NCBI GenBank assembly: GCA_963662675.2
Contig: CAXXHP010000004.1
Location: forward strand, 1,364,001 to 1,428,000
Direction: 5' to 3'
From: G963662675 sp963662675
GTDB lineage: Bacteria; Bacteroidota; Bacteroidia; Bacteroidales; Prolixibacteraceae
DNA length: 64,000 nt
In this document: one piece after another, positions 43,950 through 51,788 of the stretch
Position numbering within the stretch: position 1 is the first letter of the stretch
How the letters are laid out: each line of letters begins with the position of its first letter
Program-made: the position numbers and the translations under genes
Notes under the pieces: model-generated
The model's input: only the letters and a program-made list of their open reading frames with translations
What the model was told of the DNA's origin: nothing
The model's database searches: none

Positions 43950-44933
43950 TCACACATACACTTCTAATAATTTCACCAGTTCTGTTTGAGGCTTTAGTGT
44001 ATAACAGCTCAACGATGCTGGAATTAAAATTGTGTCACCTTTTGTTAATACCTCCTTTGCTCCCAAATAAGCCAGCTCTACAATGCCTTCCACACAAATA
44101 TAAATAACAAATGAATCTAATTCCGATATATTTTTATCAACAACACTGTCTAACGCTAGCAAATTGGAGGTGAAATAATCGCACTCTAACAGTTTATTGC
44201 TCTTGTTTAACTCGGGTTGTTCAATTTGTTTTTGCCCCTTTTTAGCACTAAAATTAATGGCATTAAGTGCAAAGTCAGTATGTAGTTCTCTCGTGTTTCC
44301 ATTCTTATCCTTCCGGTTGTAATCGAATATGCGGTAAGTTATATCTGATGTTTGTTGAATTTCCGCCAATAAAACCCCTTTGCCAATGGAATGCACCCTG
44401 CCCGATGGAATGTAAAACACATCGCCGGGCTTGGTTACTACCGTATGCAATGCTTCCATCAGACTTTTATTTTCAAGCTTTTCCAAGTAGGTTTCCCGGC
44501 TCATCTTCTCACGAAAACCAGCTGTTATTTGTGCGCCTTCATCGGTTTGCAATACATACCACATTTCGGTTTTTCCCCAACAATTGTGTCGTTTTACAGC
44601 CAATTCATCATTTGGATGTACCTGTACCGATAGGTCTTCAGCTGCATCCAGAAACTTAATGAGTAAAGGAAACTGATTGCCAAAATGCGTGTAAACTTTT
44701 TTGCCGACTACTCCTTCACCATATATTTCCAACAACTCGGTCAAGCTTTTCCCTGCAAGTGACCCGTTGCTCACGATAGAGATATCACCCTCTAATCCGG
44801 AAATCTCCCAGCTCTCGCCACAAAGCGTACAGCCGTTCAAATCCTTATTTAAAACCGTTTGTAGTTTTTGTCCGCCCCAAATCCGTTCCTTTAAGATAGG
44901 ATGAAAGCGGAGGGGATAGAGAGTTTGTGTCAT
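43950..44933 (-). CDS. manA: Mannose-6-phosphate isomerase, class I type
   Basis: 327 residues of the short zinc-dependent PMI: RIWGGQKLQ, LDAAEDLSVQVHPND (metal-binding His), GKTEMWYVLQ, FYIPSGRVHSIGKGVLLAEIQQ (His and Glu ligands) and TYRIFDYNR. It interconverts fructose 6-phosphate and mannose 6-phosphate, feeding GDP-mannose or fucose synthesis for the polysaccharide. manC/manB are not in the locus. The start codon lies 18 nt from an array of 7-bp repeats. Confidence 0.93.
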   Translation of the reverse strand: MTQTLYPLRFHPILKERIWGGQKLQTVLNKDLNGCTLCGESWEISGLEGDISIVSNGSLAGKSLTELLEIYGEGVVGKKVYTHFGNQFPLLIKFLDAAEDLSVQVHPNDELAVKRHNCWGKTEMWYVLQTDEGAQITAGFREKMSRETYLEKLENKSLMEALHTVVTKPGDVFYIPSGRVHSIGKGVLLAEIQQTSDITYRIFDYNRKDKNGNTRELHTDFALNAINFSAKKGQKQIEQPELNKSNKLLECDYFTSNLLALDSVVDKNISELDSFVIYICVEGIVELAYLGAKEVLTKGDTILIPASLSCYTLKPQTELVKLLEVYV

Positions 44934-44951
44934 GGGTGTTGGGTATTTGGT

Positions 44952-44972
44952 TATCGGTTGCCGGTTGTCGGT
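44952..44972. repeat. 7-bp satellite, three units, upstream of manA
   Basis: TATCGGT TGCCGGT TGTCGGT, then directly joined to a GCAATCTG-family hairpin. Two further units (TATCGGT TGTCGAT) occur at 45021-45034 before another hairpin. Same 7-mer family as at 46.8 and 47.3-47.4 kb. Confidence 0.75.
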
Positions 44973-44973
44973 T

Positions 44974-45182
44974 ACGTCATTGAGAGTGACGATAGGAACG
45001 CGGCAATCTGTTTTAAATGGTTATCGGTTGTCGATTACGTCATTGCGAGGAGGAACGACGTGGCAATCTGTTTTTGATTTACGTTTTGGATACAGATTGC
45101 TTCGCTGCGCTCGCAAAGACGAGACTTGACCGCAATGACGGGGTAAGCGAGCGATGACGGAATCTGAAACAGATTGCAATGA
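44974..45182. repeat. Cluster of GCAATCTG/CATTGCGA hairpin repeats
   Basis: Two ACGTCATTG..GGCAATCTG units, one ACAGATTGCTTCGCTGCGC unit and degenerate pieces up to AGATTGCAATGACG. Fills the gap between the HEPN and manA genes, with 7-bp satellite fragments between units. Confidence 0.8.
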
Positions 45183-45212
45183 CGAAAATCACTGTTATTC
45201 AGTCATATCCTA

Positions 45213-45680
45213 TTAATCTTTTACCCAATTGCGCAATTTTAGAAATACATGGCAATACTGAATATTTTCAAATAACACATACGACATTTCAATTACCTCG
45301 GGAACTAATGCGCTTACAGCATCGGGAACATATTCATGTGCAACCTGATTTCGCAAGTCCCTAATTTCGATCATTTGATCAGCCGATTTTAACAACTCCA
45401 TTTTTTCACCCTTATTCATCATGTCAATAAAGGGATCAAAAGGTTCATGCAAAAGCATCCATACAGAACGCAAGACCTTTTGTGTAAAGATGTCGGATGA
45501 TCGATTAAATTTTGAAGTAAGCGAGTCAAATGATTCTAATTCTTCAAACGTATAGGTTTCTTTCTCTCCAATTGTCCGACATTTATGAACTGATAATTGC
45601 AAGGTTTGAACCGATGCCTGTAACAAGTCCCACTCGGATTGAAGCAAATTGATTAGCTTATTCACTTTATCTTTATTCAT
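45213..45680 (-). CDS. HEPN-domain toxin of an MNT/HEPN pair (HepT-like)
   Basis: 155 residues from the ATG at 45680, which overlaps the MNT stop as ATGA; an ATG 12 nt upstream is rejected. All-helical protein with the HEPN ribonuclease motif RX4HXY at Arg110-Asn-Gln-Val-Ala-His115-Glu-Tyr117. In the studied HepT/MntA pair the toxin cleaves RNA and is silenced by AMPylation near this Tyr. The N-terminal half resembles the HI0074 nucleotidyltransferase-substrate-binding group. Downstream of its antitoxin partner, as usual. Confidence 0.85.
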   Translation of the reverse strand: MNKDKVNKLINLLQSEWDLLQASVQTLQLSVHKCRTIGEKETYTFEELESFDSLTSKFNRSSDIFTQKVLRSVWMLLHEPFDPFIDMMNKGEKMELLKSADQMIEIRDLRNQVAHEYVPDAVSALVPEVIEMSYVLFENIQYCHVFLKLRNWVKD

Positions 45681-45964
45681 AGTAGTATGCAATTATCCAT
45701 TATCAATTCACGAAAAGAAGATTGCTCAGAATAGGTAAAATTAACCATGTCAACCTTTTGCCATCCAAATTTTTTATAGAATTCGAGCCTAATTTTACGC
45801 ATAATCTTATTGTCTGCAGGCTTTTTCGTCAAAATCATCAGATCAATATCCCCTCCTTTAGCATGATCATCTGTTCTTGAGCCAAACAGGTAAACCGATG
45901 CATCTGGCATACACTCATCAATTGATTGTTTGAAAAAGTTTCGGATTTCCGGGGTTAAGCGCAT
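45677..45964 (-). CDS. MNT-type minimal nucleotidyltransferase (antitoxin)
   Basis: 95 residues, a minimal nucleotidyltransferase with GSRTDDHAKGGDIDLMIL: Gly28-Ser29, nine residues, then Asp39-x-Asp41 as metal ligands. Such proteins are antitoxins that modify the HEPN partner. It precedes the HEPN gene with a 4-nt overlap. Inserted between wzz and manA, flanked by repeats, in the polysaccharide locus. Confidence 0.87.
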   Translation of the reverse strand: MRLTPEIRNFFKQSIDECMPDASVYLFGSRTDDHAKGGDIDLMILTKKPADNKIMRKIRLEFYKKFGWQKVDMVNFTYSEQSSFRELIMDNCILL

Positions 45965-46075
45965 AACTGGATTTCTGTATTTTATTGCAAAATAACAAAA
46001 AATTGGACATCAGTGTTCCATTCATCTTAGTAATTGCTCGTATACTATAGGGTAAGTATTGGTCACTTCACTGAC

Positions 46076-46185
46076 AGAGATTGCTTCATTTCATTCGCAA
46101 TGACGGGAACTGGCTGGCAGATTGCTTTGCGACACTCGCAATGACGAGACTTGAAAGCAATGACGGGGCAAGCAAGCGATGACGG
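46076..46185. repeat. Cluster of GCAATCTG/CATTGCGA hairpin repeats
   Basis: CAGAGATTGCTTCATTTC.., CAGATTGCTTTGCGACAC.. and short GCAATGACGGGGCAAGC pieces. Ends 3 nt from the wzz stop codon. Confidence 0.8.
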
Positions 46186-46187
46186 CA

Positions 46188-47324
46188 CTAACTTTTGCTC
46201 CATTGTGTTTTCATGTCAGCCAAAAACCCTTTTCCAAACACAACACCCACACCAAGGAGCGCACCAAGGAAAAACCCCATAAATAAAATTAGGGGGCGGT
46301 TGGGGCTTGATTTCTCAATCGGAACAGTCACGGGTTCAATCACCGTGAGAATGGGGGTATCTTCCTTCACTTGAATGCGAGCCAGCTCGAGTTGTGAGGC
46401 CAATTCGGAATATACGGAAAAGGCAATATCGTATTCACTCTGCAAGCGTTCTTCTTCGGTTTGAGCAAGAGCTGTTGACATATTTCTATTGCGATCGCGA
46501 AAACGAGCCAGCGTTTCCTGAATCGTTTCAAATTCTTGTTTTGTTTCGGTATAGCGTTCCTGAATAAAATCAAACTGATCGGATGCTTTTTCTAATTTAT
46601 AACGGGTCACGTAGTCCTGTAGCATCTCCAATGCTTTTTGGGTAATCTGAGCCGAAAGAGCAGCTTCATGAAAAGTGGCACTAAGACTCAGGTAGCCTTC
46701 GTTGTCATTAATTTCAAGTGCGATATTTTCACTTAACTGTTTACGGATTTCCTCTTGCTCCTCGGTAAGGGACAAAAATTTACTATCGGTTGTCAGTTGT
46801 CGGTTGTCAGTTATCGGTTGTCGGTTGTCGGTTGTCGGCTTAAGTGCTTTCAGTATAACCCGGGGCAATCCAATGGTATATTTTTTGACACTGGCAAGCA
46901 CTCCGGCTTTCGCATATTCAGTGTAGTAATCAAACAGAGTGACCGGCTGATCAAGTTCCTGAAACTGAAATTTGGTATTCATCAATTCGAGTTGAAAAGG
47001 AACAGAGCTAATAATCTGAGGATACACATCAGTTGATAATGTCTCGGAGCCACCAAGCGAACTTAGATTAACACCTGCTAATGAGGCCAAAGAAGACAGG
47101 CCTCCCATGCTGGAGGAAGTCCCGGAAGTTTGAGGCACCATAACTGTAGAGCTGGTATATTCCTTTGGCGTAATAAGAGCAAAAACCAATCCCAATACAG
47201 CGCAAATTACCGTGTATTTTATAATGGTACGACGTCCGTTCCAAAGCGTTTTAGCCAGAGCAACGAGATCTATTTCATCGTTGTCGGGTATTGGAACCTG
47301 GGGTATTTCTATTTTGTTTGTCAT
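46188..47324 (-). CDS. Wzz/chain-length determinant (polysaccharide co-polymerase)
   Basis: 378 residues. Wzz domain with a first membrane helix at about 37-54 (YTVICAVLGLVFALI), a long periplasmic helical region, and a second helix at about 350-370 (PLILFMGFFLGALLGVGVVF) preceded by the conserved Pro-rich EKSSPNRPLI. It sets polymer length with Wzy and the SLBB export protein. Residues about 163-182 (KPTTDNRQPITDNRQLTTDS) are encoded by eight units of a 7-bp satellite, in a spacer before the LTEEQEEIRKQL helix. Gain or loss of one unit would shift the frame. The ATG is 4 nt from a 16-unit array of the same satellite. Confidence 0.9.
   Translation of the reverse strand: MTNKIEIPQVPIPDNDEIDLVALAKTLWNGRRTIIKYTVICAVLGLVFALITPKEYTSSTVMVPQTSGTSSSMGGLSSLASLAGVNLSSLGGSETLSTDVYPQIISSVPFQLELMNTKFQFQELDQPVTLFDYYTEYAKAGVLASVKKYTIGLPRVILKALKPTTDNRQPITDNRQLTTDSKFLSLTEEQEEIRKQLSENIALEINDNEGYLSLSATFHEAALSAQITQKALEMLQDYVTRYKLEKASDQFDFIQERYTETKQEFETIQETLARFRDRNRNMSTALAQTEEERLQSEYDIAFSVYSELASQLELARIQVKEDTPILTVIEPVTVPIEKSSPNRPLILFMGFFLGALLGVGVVFGKGFLADMKTQWSKS
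46784..46839. repeat. 7-bp satellite, eight units, inside the wzz coding sequence
   Basis: Units TATCGGT/TGTCAGT/TGTCGGT on the plus strand, 56 nt. In the wzz frame they encode a 7-residue periodicity (TDNRQPI, TDNRQLT). In the coding strand the other two frames meet TAA or TGA inside the array. Confidence 0.9.
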
Positions 47325-47328
47325 GGGG

Positions 47329-47440
47329 TATCGGTTGTCGGTTATCAGTTATCGGTTGTCAGTTATCGGTTGTCAGTTGTCGGTTATCAGTTGTCGGTTA
47401 TCGGTTGTCGGTTATCAGTTATCGGTTGTCGGTTATCGGT
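47329..47440. repeat. 7-bp satellite, sixteen units, between wzz start and the fhb gene
   Basis: Sixteen uninterrupted 7-mers of the pattern T(A/G)TC(A/G)GT, 112 nt. It begins 4 nt from the wzz ATG and extends into the 3' end of the four-helix-bundle gene, whose last codons and stop it provides. Confidence 0.92.
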
Positions 47441-47797
47441 TGACCATGATTTATTTACATATGAAATAAAAGAATTTAATTGTTTTCCAAGTTGTGAATA
47501 TTCGTCAATTAAACGTGTAGAAGTTTCTGTTGTATATAATTTATTAATCATCTGCAAGTGCGATTCTGTTTCCAGCAATGATGCCTCAGCAAAAATTAGG
47601 AAACGGATGAAATCCTGTTTGTATTTTCGTCGTCCATAGCCTTCAGCGATGTTTGCCCGAATACTTTGAGCTGACCGTCGTATCTGGCTTCCAAGCTCAT
47701 ATTGCTCTGTTCTTGGAAGATCTATTGTCATCCGATGTACCTTGATTGCCAAATCAAATGCGGACTGATACACGTCTAAATCCAAATAACTTTTCAC
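47387..47797 (-). CDS. Four-helix-bundle protein (S23/IVP family)
   Basis: 136 residues. The family signature is clear: YLDLDVYQSAFDLAIKVHRM, DLPRTEQYELGSQIRRSAQS, IRANIAEGYGRRKYKQDFIRF and EASLLETESHLQMI. These small proteins are related to those encoded in 23S rRNA intervening sequences and are often found in Bacteroidetes polysaccharide loci; their role is unknown. GTG start. The natural C-terminus appears replaced: the last residues STDNRQPITDNRQPITDN and the stop come from the 7-bp satellite. Confidence 0.85.
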   Translation of the reverse strand: MKSYLDLDVYQSAFDLAIKVHRMTIDLPRTEQYELGSQIRRSAQSIRANIAEGYGRRKYKQDFIRFLIFAEASLLETESHLQMINKLYTTETSTRLIDEYSQLGKQLNSFISYVNKSWSTDNRQPITDNRQPITDN

Positions 47798-47840
47798 TAT
47801 AGATCGTATTCTTTATTTATACAAAAGACCAATATACAAC

Positions 47841-47856
47841 CTGATAACCGACAACC
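47841..47856. repeat. 7-bp satellite remnant
   Basis: CTGATAACCGACAACC, about two units in reverse orientation; another two-unit remnant (ACTGACAACTGAC) lies at 47979-47991. Both flank a hairpin-repeat cluster. Confidence 0.6.
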
Positions 47857-47867
47857 AAATATTAATA

Positions 47868-47976
47868 CAGATTGCCGCGGTCGTTCCTCCTTCCTCGCAA
47901 GGACGCCAGATTGACACAGATTGCTTCGTCGTTCCTCCTCGCAATGACGGCAAATTGAAACATCCTCGCAATGATG
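47868..47976. repeat. Cluster of GCAATCTG/CATTGCGA hairpin repeats
   Basis: CAGATTGCCGCGGTCG..CTCGCAAGGACG, CAGATTGCTTCGTCG..CTCGCAATGACGG and a third partial CTCGCAATGATGG. Between the export gene and the four-helix-bundle gene. Confidence 0.8.
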
Positions 47977-48008
47977 GAAACTGACAACTGACTTACAAAA
48001 CCACCTTA

Positions 48009-50411
48009 TCACCTCAACACAGCTGCAATGGCCACAGCCAAAGATGAAAACGCACTGGCAATGGAAAGCCATCGCGTTGTTGATTCGCCATTTTCACGTT
48101 CCGGTTTTGAAGGAATAATAATCTGACATCCCGGTTCCGGCTTTGGATATCTACGTCCTAAACCTGACTTGGTCACGCGGGCTGTACCATCACTATAGAT
48201 GACGTATACCTTTCCTTTCTTTGCATCAGAACTAAAGCCACCGGCCCTTTCAATATAATATTTCATTGAACGTCCGGGTTGATATGCCAACCCAATTGGA
48301 TTTAGCACTTCACCCGAAACCTTTATTTCCTGCATTTCTTCAGGAATTGTTATTTCATCACCTTCCTTTAAAATATAATCATAAATGGAACCCGGATTAT
48401 CAAGGATATCTGCCAAACGAAGTTCGAGTTTGCTATTGTCTAGTTGTTCTTCTGACTTGTCTAACAAGCTGTCGCCAATTAATTCCAGCGACTGCTTTAT
48501 TATTTCCGAATTATCAACTTCCCGATTTAAAATTGCCCCCTTGGCATAGGCATATGGTGTTAATCCCCCAGCCCTTTCTATAAGATCTGAAATCCGTTCA
48601 TTTTTACTACTAATGCTGTATTCTCCCGGAAAAAGAACTTCTCCCTTTACATTTACCGTGCGTTGCTCATAATATGAAGGCGCCCTTCTGACATAGATAT
48701 AATCATATGGTTTTAACTCAAAAGAAGAGTCCTCTTCATCAATAGCCAGATTGCGACTAACATTAAACTGATAGAGCTGAACCATATCATCTGTTATCTG
48801 AGATGACGTTTCATAATCGTGCCTGCGGGAAATTTCAATATAAGATTCGCTGGCAGCTTCGGTAAGCCCCCCCGACATAAATATCATGTCTTTTAGGCTC
48901 ATCTTATCTTTATACTCATATTCGCCAGGGTTCTGCACTTGACCATAAACCCGAACATAGCGTTGCTCCCGCATACTAAAAATATCGCGGATAATCACCT
49001 GATCTTCACGTTGCAAGAGGAAGTCGTTTTCCCCGGCAATAACATCTGAAACATTAAAAGAAATAGTCATTGGGCTTAGGTCTTCTCCCAAACGGACAAG
49101 CACTCCCCTGTCGCTATAAACATTTTCAGTGACTCCCTCGGCCTTTGCAATTAACTCCGAAAGGTGCATCTCCGGGTTAAGTGCATAGGTGCCGGGACGA
49201 AAAACAGCTCCTTGTATACTTACCCGGTTTTCATAGCGATCTATTATTTTACCGGCAACAATTGAATCTCCATTTAAAGGAAGGAAGTTCACAAATTCAC
49301 TGCCTTTTACGTCAACAACCTTAAGCTCTTTACCGGTAACCCGAGTAATCGAGAGTAATTCTTGATAGGCTACATCTGAAAATCCACCCACATAATTCAA
49401 CAAATTACTCATGGTTTCATTCTCTACCAATTCGTAATACCCTTCTCGCTTGAACTCACCGGTTGCTGCTACTCTTTTGGTATAGGCCGGTATAAAAATG
49501 ATATCCTGATCGCGCAAAGCAATATTACTTTCCATATTGGCATTCAACAAAAAATCGTACACATCGACACGGGCAACTTCCTTATTTTGTCGAATCACCT
49601 TAATATTTCGAAATGAACCATTTTCATTAGGCCCCCCGGAAAGGTACAAGGCATTAAAAACCGATGCTGTAGCAGGAATCGTGTAGGATCCCGGAGCATT
49701 CACTTCACCAATTACATTTACTTTTATTGACCTTAACTGGCTAATACTGATATCGGCAAATGTATTTGGGTTGCTGCCCCCCATACCACTGTAAATAGCA
49801 ATCAATCGTTTATTGATCAGAGTCTCCGCTTCTTTAAAATCTTTACCGGCAATATGCACCGGCCCCAAGTCAGGAATTTGGATGTTTCCATTTACATCTA
49901 CCTCTAAATTGTAGGTTTGCTGACTTGCTCCCCAAATATTGATTGTCATTTCATCACTAATCCCAATGACATAATCGGCAGGTACCGGAATATTTACAGA
50001 TGGTTCAAAGGTTAGATTTTCGGCATTAAACAGGTTGTAGCCAAAGATCTGCTTATTTTTTTCACTTACTTCAATCTCCGCTTTTACAGATAGGGTATCA
50101 CTAAGAAGTTCTTCTCCAAGTAATTCACCGGTAACGGAAGTGTTCGCTGTTGTTTTCTTTCCAGATTGCACTTCCTTGAGGCGGGCCTTGAGTTCATTAA
50201 TTTGTGATTGTGTTGCGCCTTGGGCCTTTGCCAGCTCAGCTGCCTGATCAATTGTTAAACCACGCGAGCTAATCTCATTCTGAATTCGTACAATCTGATC
50301 ATCTGTCAGTTCTTCAACATTTACATTTGTTGGAACAATTTGTGCCTGAACATGCTGAATCTGAAAGAATATTAAAACAAGAAGAGTAACGGAATATATA
50401 AAATGCCTCAT
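48009..50411 (-). CDS. Polysaccharide export protein with SLBB domains (Wza-like)
   Basis: 800 residues from the ATG at 50411, which opens the signal peptide MRHFIYSVTLLVLIFFQ; an upstream in-frame ATG is rejected. A Pro/Gln-rich helical segment (25-110) precedes the poly-export domain (VPADYVIGISDEMTINIWGA) and six SLBB repeats, recognisable by V-x-GEV-x-x-PG-x-Y blocks (INVIGEVNAPGSY type at about 230, 310, 390, 475, 575 and 690). The C-terminal helix (WLSIASAFSSLAVAIAAVL) may span the outer membrane. No lipobox Cys, unlike E. coli Wza. Forms the export channel. Confidence 0.93.
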   Translation of the reverse strand: MRHFIYSVTLLVLIFFQIQHVQAQIVPTNVNVEELTDDQIVRIQNEISSRGLTIDQAAELAKAQGATQSQINELKARLKEVQSGKKTTANTSVTGELLGEELLSDTLSVKAEIEVSEKNKQIFGYNLFNAENLTFEPSVNIPVPADYVIGISDEMTINIWGASQQTYNLEVDVNGNIQIPDLGPVHIAGKDFKEAETLINKRLIAIYSGMGGSNPNTFADISISQLRSIKVNVIGEVNAPGSYTIPATASVFNALYLSGGPNENGSFRNIKVIRQNKEVARVDVYDFLLNANMESNIALRDQDIIFIPAYTKRVAATGEFKREGYYELVENETMSNLLNYVGGFSDVAYQELLSITRVTGKELKVVDVKGSEFVNFLPLNGDSIVAGKIIDRYENRVSIQGAVFRPGTYALNPEMHLSELIAKAEGVTENVYSDRGVLVRLGEDLSPMTISFNVSDVIAGENDFLLQREDQVIIRDIFSMREQRYVRVYGQVQNPGEYEYKDKMSLKDMIFMSGGLTEAASESYIEISRRHDYETSSQITDDMVQLYQFNVSRNLAIDEEDSSFELKPYDYIYVRRAPSYYEQRTVNVKGEVLFPGEYSISSKNERISDLIERAGGLTPYAYAKGAILNREVDNSEIIKQSLELIGDSLLDKSEEQLDNSKLELRLADILDNPGSIYDYILKEGDEITIPEEMQEIKVSGEVLNPIGLAYQPGRSMKYYIERAGGFSSDAKKGKVYVIYSDGTARVTKSGLGRRYPKPEPGCQIIIPSKPERENGESTTRWLSIASAFSSLAVAIAAVLR

Positions 50412-50488
50412 AATAGCTTTTTCACATTTAGTTAAGTCAATCATCGAAACACAGGTTTAAACCCCAATTCCAACAAATTTAAAATAAA

Positions 50489-51031
50489 TTATAGATTATT
50501 GCCTGCTGCTTTTTCAACAACTTCAATTTCATTTGTTTCGAGTTGTGCATGAATGCAGTACCCCAAGCTACCAAATCGAAGTAAAATACGCTTACTTCCC
50601 TTGATTTCGACAACCTCGCCACTTACACCTGCCAATGGACCAGTGGTAATTTGCACAATGTCCCCTCGTTTTATATGGTCTGTAGTTATCTCAATATCAC
50701 ATTGGGGACACTGCATGAAAGCCTTCAAATCGTTAATTTGCACGTCAGGTATTACAGCCGGCTTTCCTTCAAAACTAACATACCTGATCGCTCCGGGCAC
50801 TCCCAGTGCATTATAAATTTCCTTATTGCTTACACGCACAAAAATATACCCACGCAGTAAGGGTTCCTCAATCATTTTAACTCGATCGCTCCACTGCTTA
50901 CGGACTTTTACCAAAGGCAAATAACACTCAATTCCACGATCAACCAATGCTGAATGAACTTTCTTTTCAGCTCGTGATTTGGTATACACCGCATACCACA
51001 AATATGGTTGTTTAGAAATTGGAGCGATCAT
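50489..51031 (-). CDS. UpxY-family transcription antiterminator (NusG-like)
   Basis: 180 residues from the ATG at 51031; an ATG 33 nt upstream (MFREHFFYDIV..) is possible. NusG N-terminal domain (YLWYAVYTKSRAEKKVHSAL, LRGYIFVRVSNKE) and a KOW motif near 130 (IKRGDIVQITTGPLAGVSGE). In Bacteroides UpxY proteins let polymerase read through long capsule operons, acting on the 5' leader. It is the first gene of the 20-kb locus and surely its positive regulator. A UpxZ-type inhibitor gene is not present. Confidence 0.92.
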   Translation of the reverse strand: MIAPISKQPYLWYAVYTKSRAEKKVHSALVDRGIECYLPLVKVRKQWSDRVKMIEEPLLRGYIFVRVSNKEIYNALGVPGAIRYVSFEGKPAVIPDVQINDLKAFMQCPQCDIEITTDHIKRGDIVQITTGPLAGVSGEVVEIKGSKRILLRFGSLGYCIHAQLETNEIEVVEKAAGNNL

Positions 51032-51134
51032 GACTATATCATAAAAAAAATGCTCTCTGAACATCCTGATTTCAGGAAACAGAAAACATCTCTTGTTATT
51101 TTTATTATTGAAATTCCATTTATATAAAAGCGAT

Positions 51135-51159
51135 ACACGATTTTATTATGCAATCGTGT
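51135..51159. promoter_or_regulatory. Hairpin in the UpxY leader region
   Basis: ACACGATT and AATCGTGT pair over 8 bp around a 9-nt loop, about 104 nt before the UpxY ATG. It could be a pause or recruitment element for the antiterminator; inference from position. Confidence 0.4.
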
Positions 51160-51788
51160 TTTCTACAAATTGCTCATTAATAAGACTCTATAAAACAAAC
51201 CTTTTCAGCAAGAGAAACTCACACAACAATCATTTTTAAACTTAACAACTCTAGTCTTATTTCTTCGGACTTTAAAACATAAACAAAGCACCATCTAAAA
51301 CGATCTGCATTTAATCCTTTTTTGGGTTGGGCTGACACAGCTTCGCCTCCTGACCCACACAGTCAACTACCATTACCTCAATCTCAATTTAAAGGTTTCC
51401 ACACCTTTCCTTCCTCATGCCAAGAATTACCAAACGACCATTATCGGATACCAAACGACCATTTTGCGATACCAAAACGAGCGGCAGCAAAGATAGCCGA
51501 ATGTTCTAAACCGCCAATCTATCGGGTTGAAAAAATATCCCACATTTTAATAACGCCTCCTTCACCATTATCGTACCTCCACTACCGTTATTATTTCAGT
51601 TACGATAGTATACTTAGCACTTTGCTATTAAATATCGTTATGGTTATGACAAACATATATAAAATAAACAAACATATGACCACATATAGTGCTAAACATG
51701 TAAGCATGAACAATCAACAAAATCAGCATTTGCAGGATATCTTATTCATTATAAAATCATTAGATTTACCATAAAATACAAAACCAAA
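51160..51788. other. 629-nt divergent regulatory region upstream of the polysaccharide locus
   Basis: No supported gene. It holds 21-bp direct repeats (51428-51480), an inverted repeat TATCGTA/TACGATA (51569-51575 and 51601-51607) and several other TATCG motifs. An open frame at 51322-51774 is Pro-rich, low-complexity and unlike any family I know. I looked for inverted repeats that could flank an invertible promoter and saw none long enough. Confidence 0.5.
51428..51480. repeat. 21-bp direct repeats (two and a half units)
   Basis: Units begin TACCAAACGACCATT at 51428 and 51449, and a degenerate third TACCAAAACGA at 51470. The 21-bp period equals two helical turns, as in arrays of regulator sites. 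Confidence 0.55.

Noticed and set aside
47329..47440. CRISPR array
   Set aside because: The repeat period is 7 bp with no spacers and no cas genes; it is a simple satellite.
51322..51774. 150-codon open frame upstream of the NarX-like kinase
   Set aside because: Pro-rich, low-complexity translation with no family resemblance, no start context, and internal direct repeats that look like DNA-binding sites; better explained as regulatory DNA.
51065..51788. Invertible promoter controlling the polysaccharide locus, as in Bacteroides fragilis
   Set aside because: No inverted repeats of suitable length flank a promoter-sized segment and no invertase gene is present.
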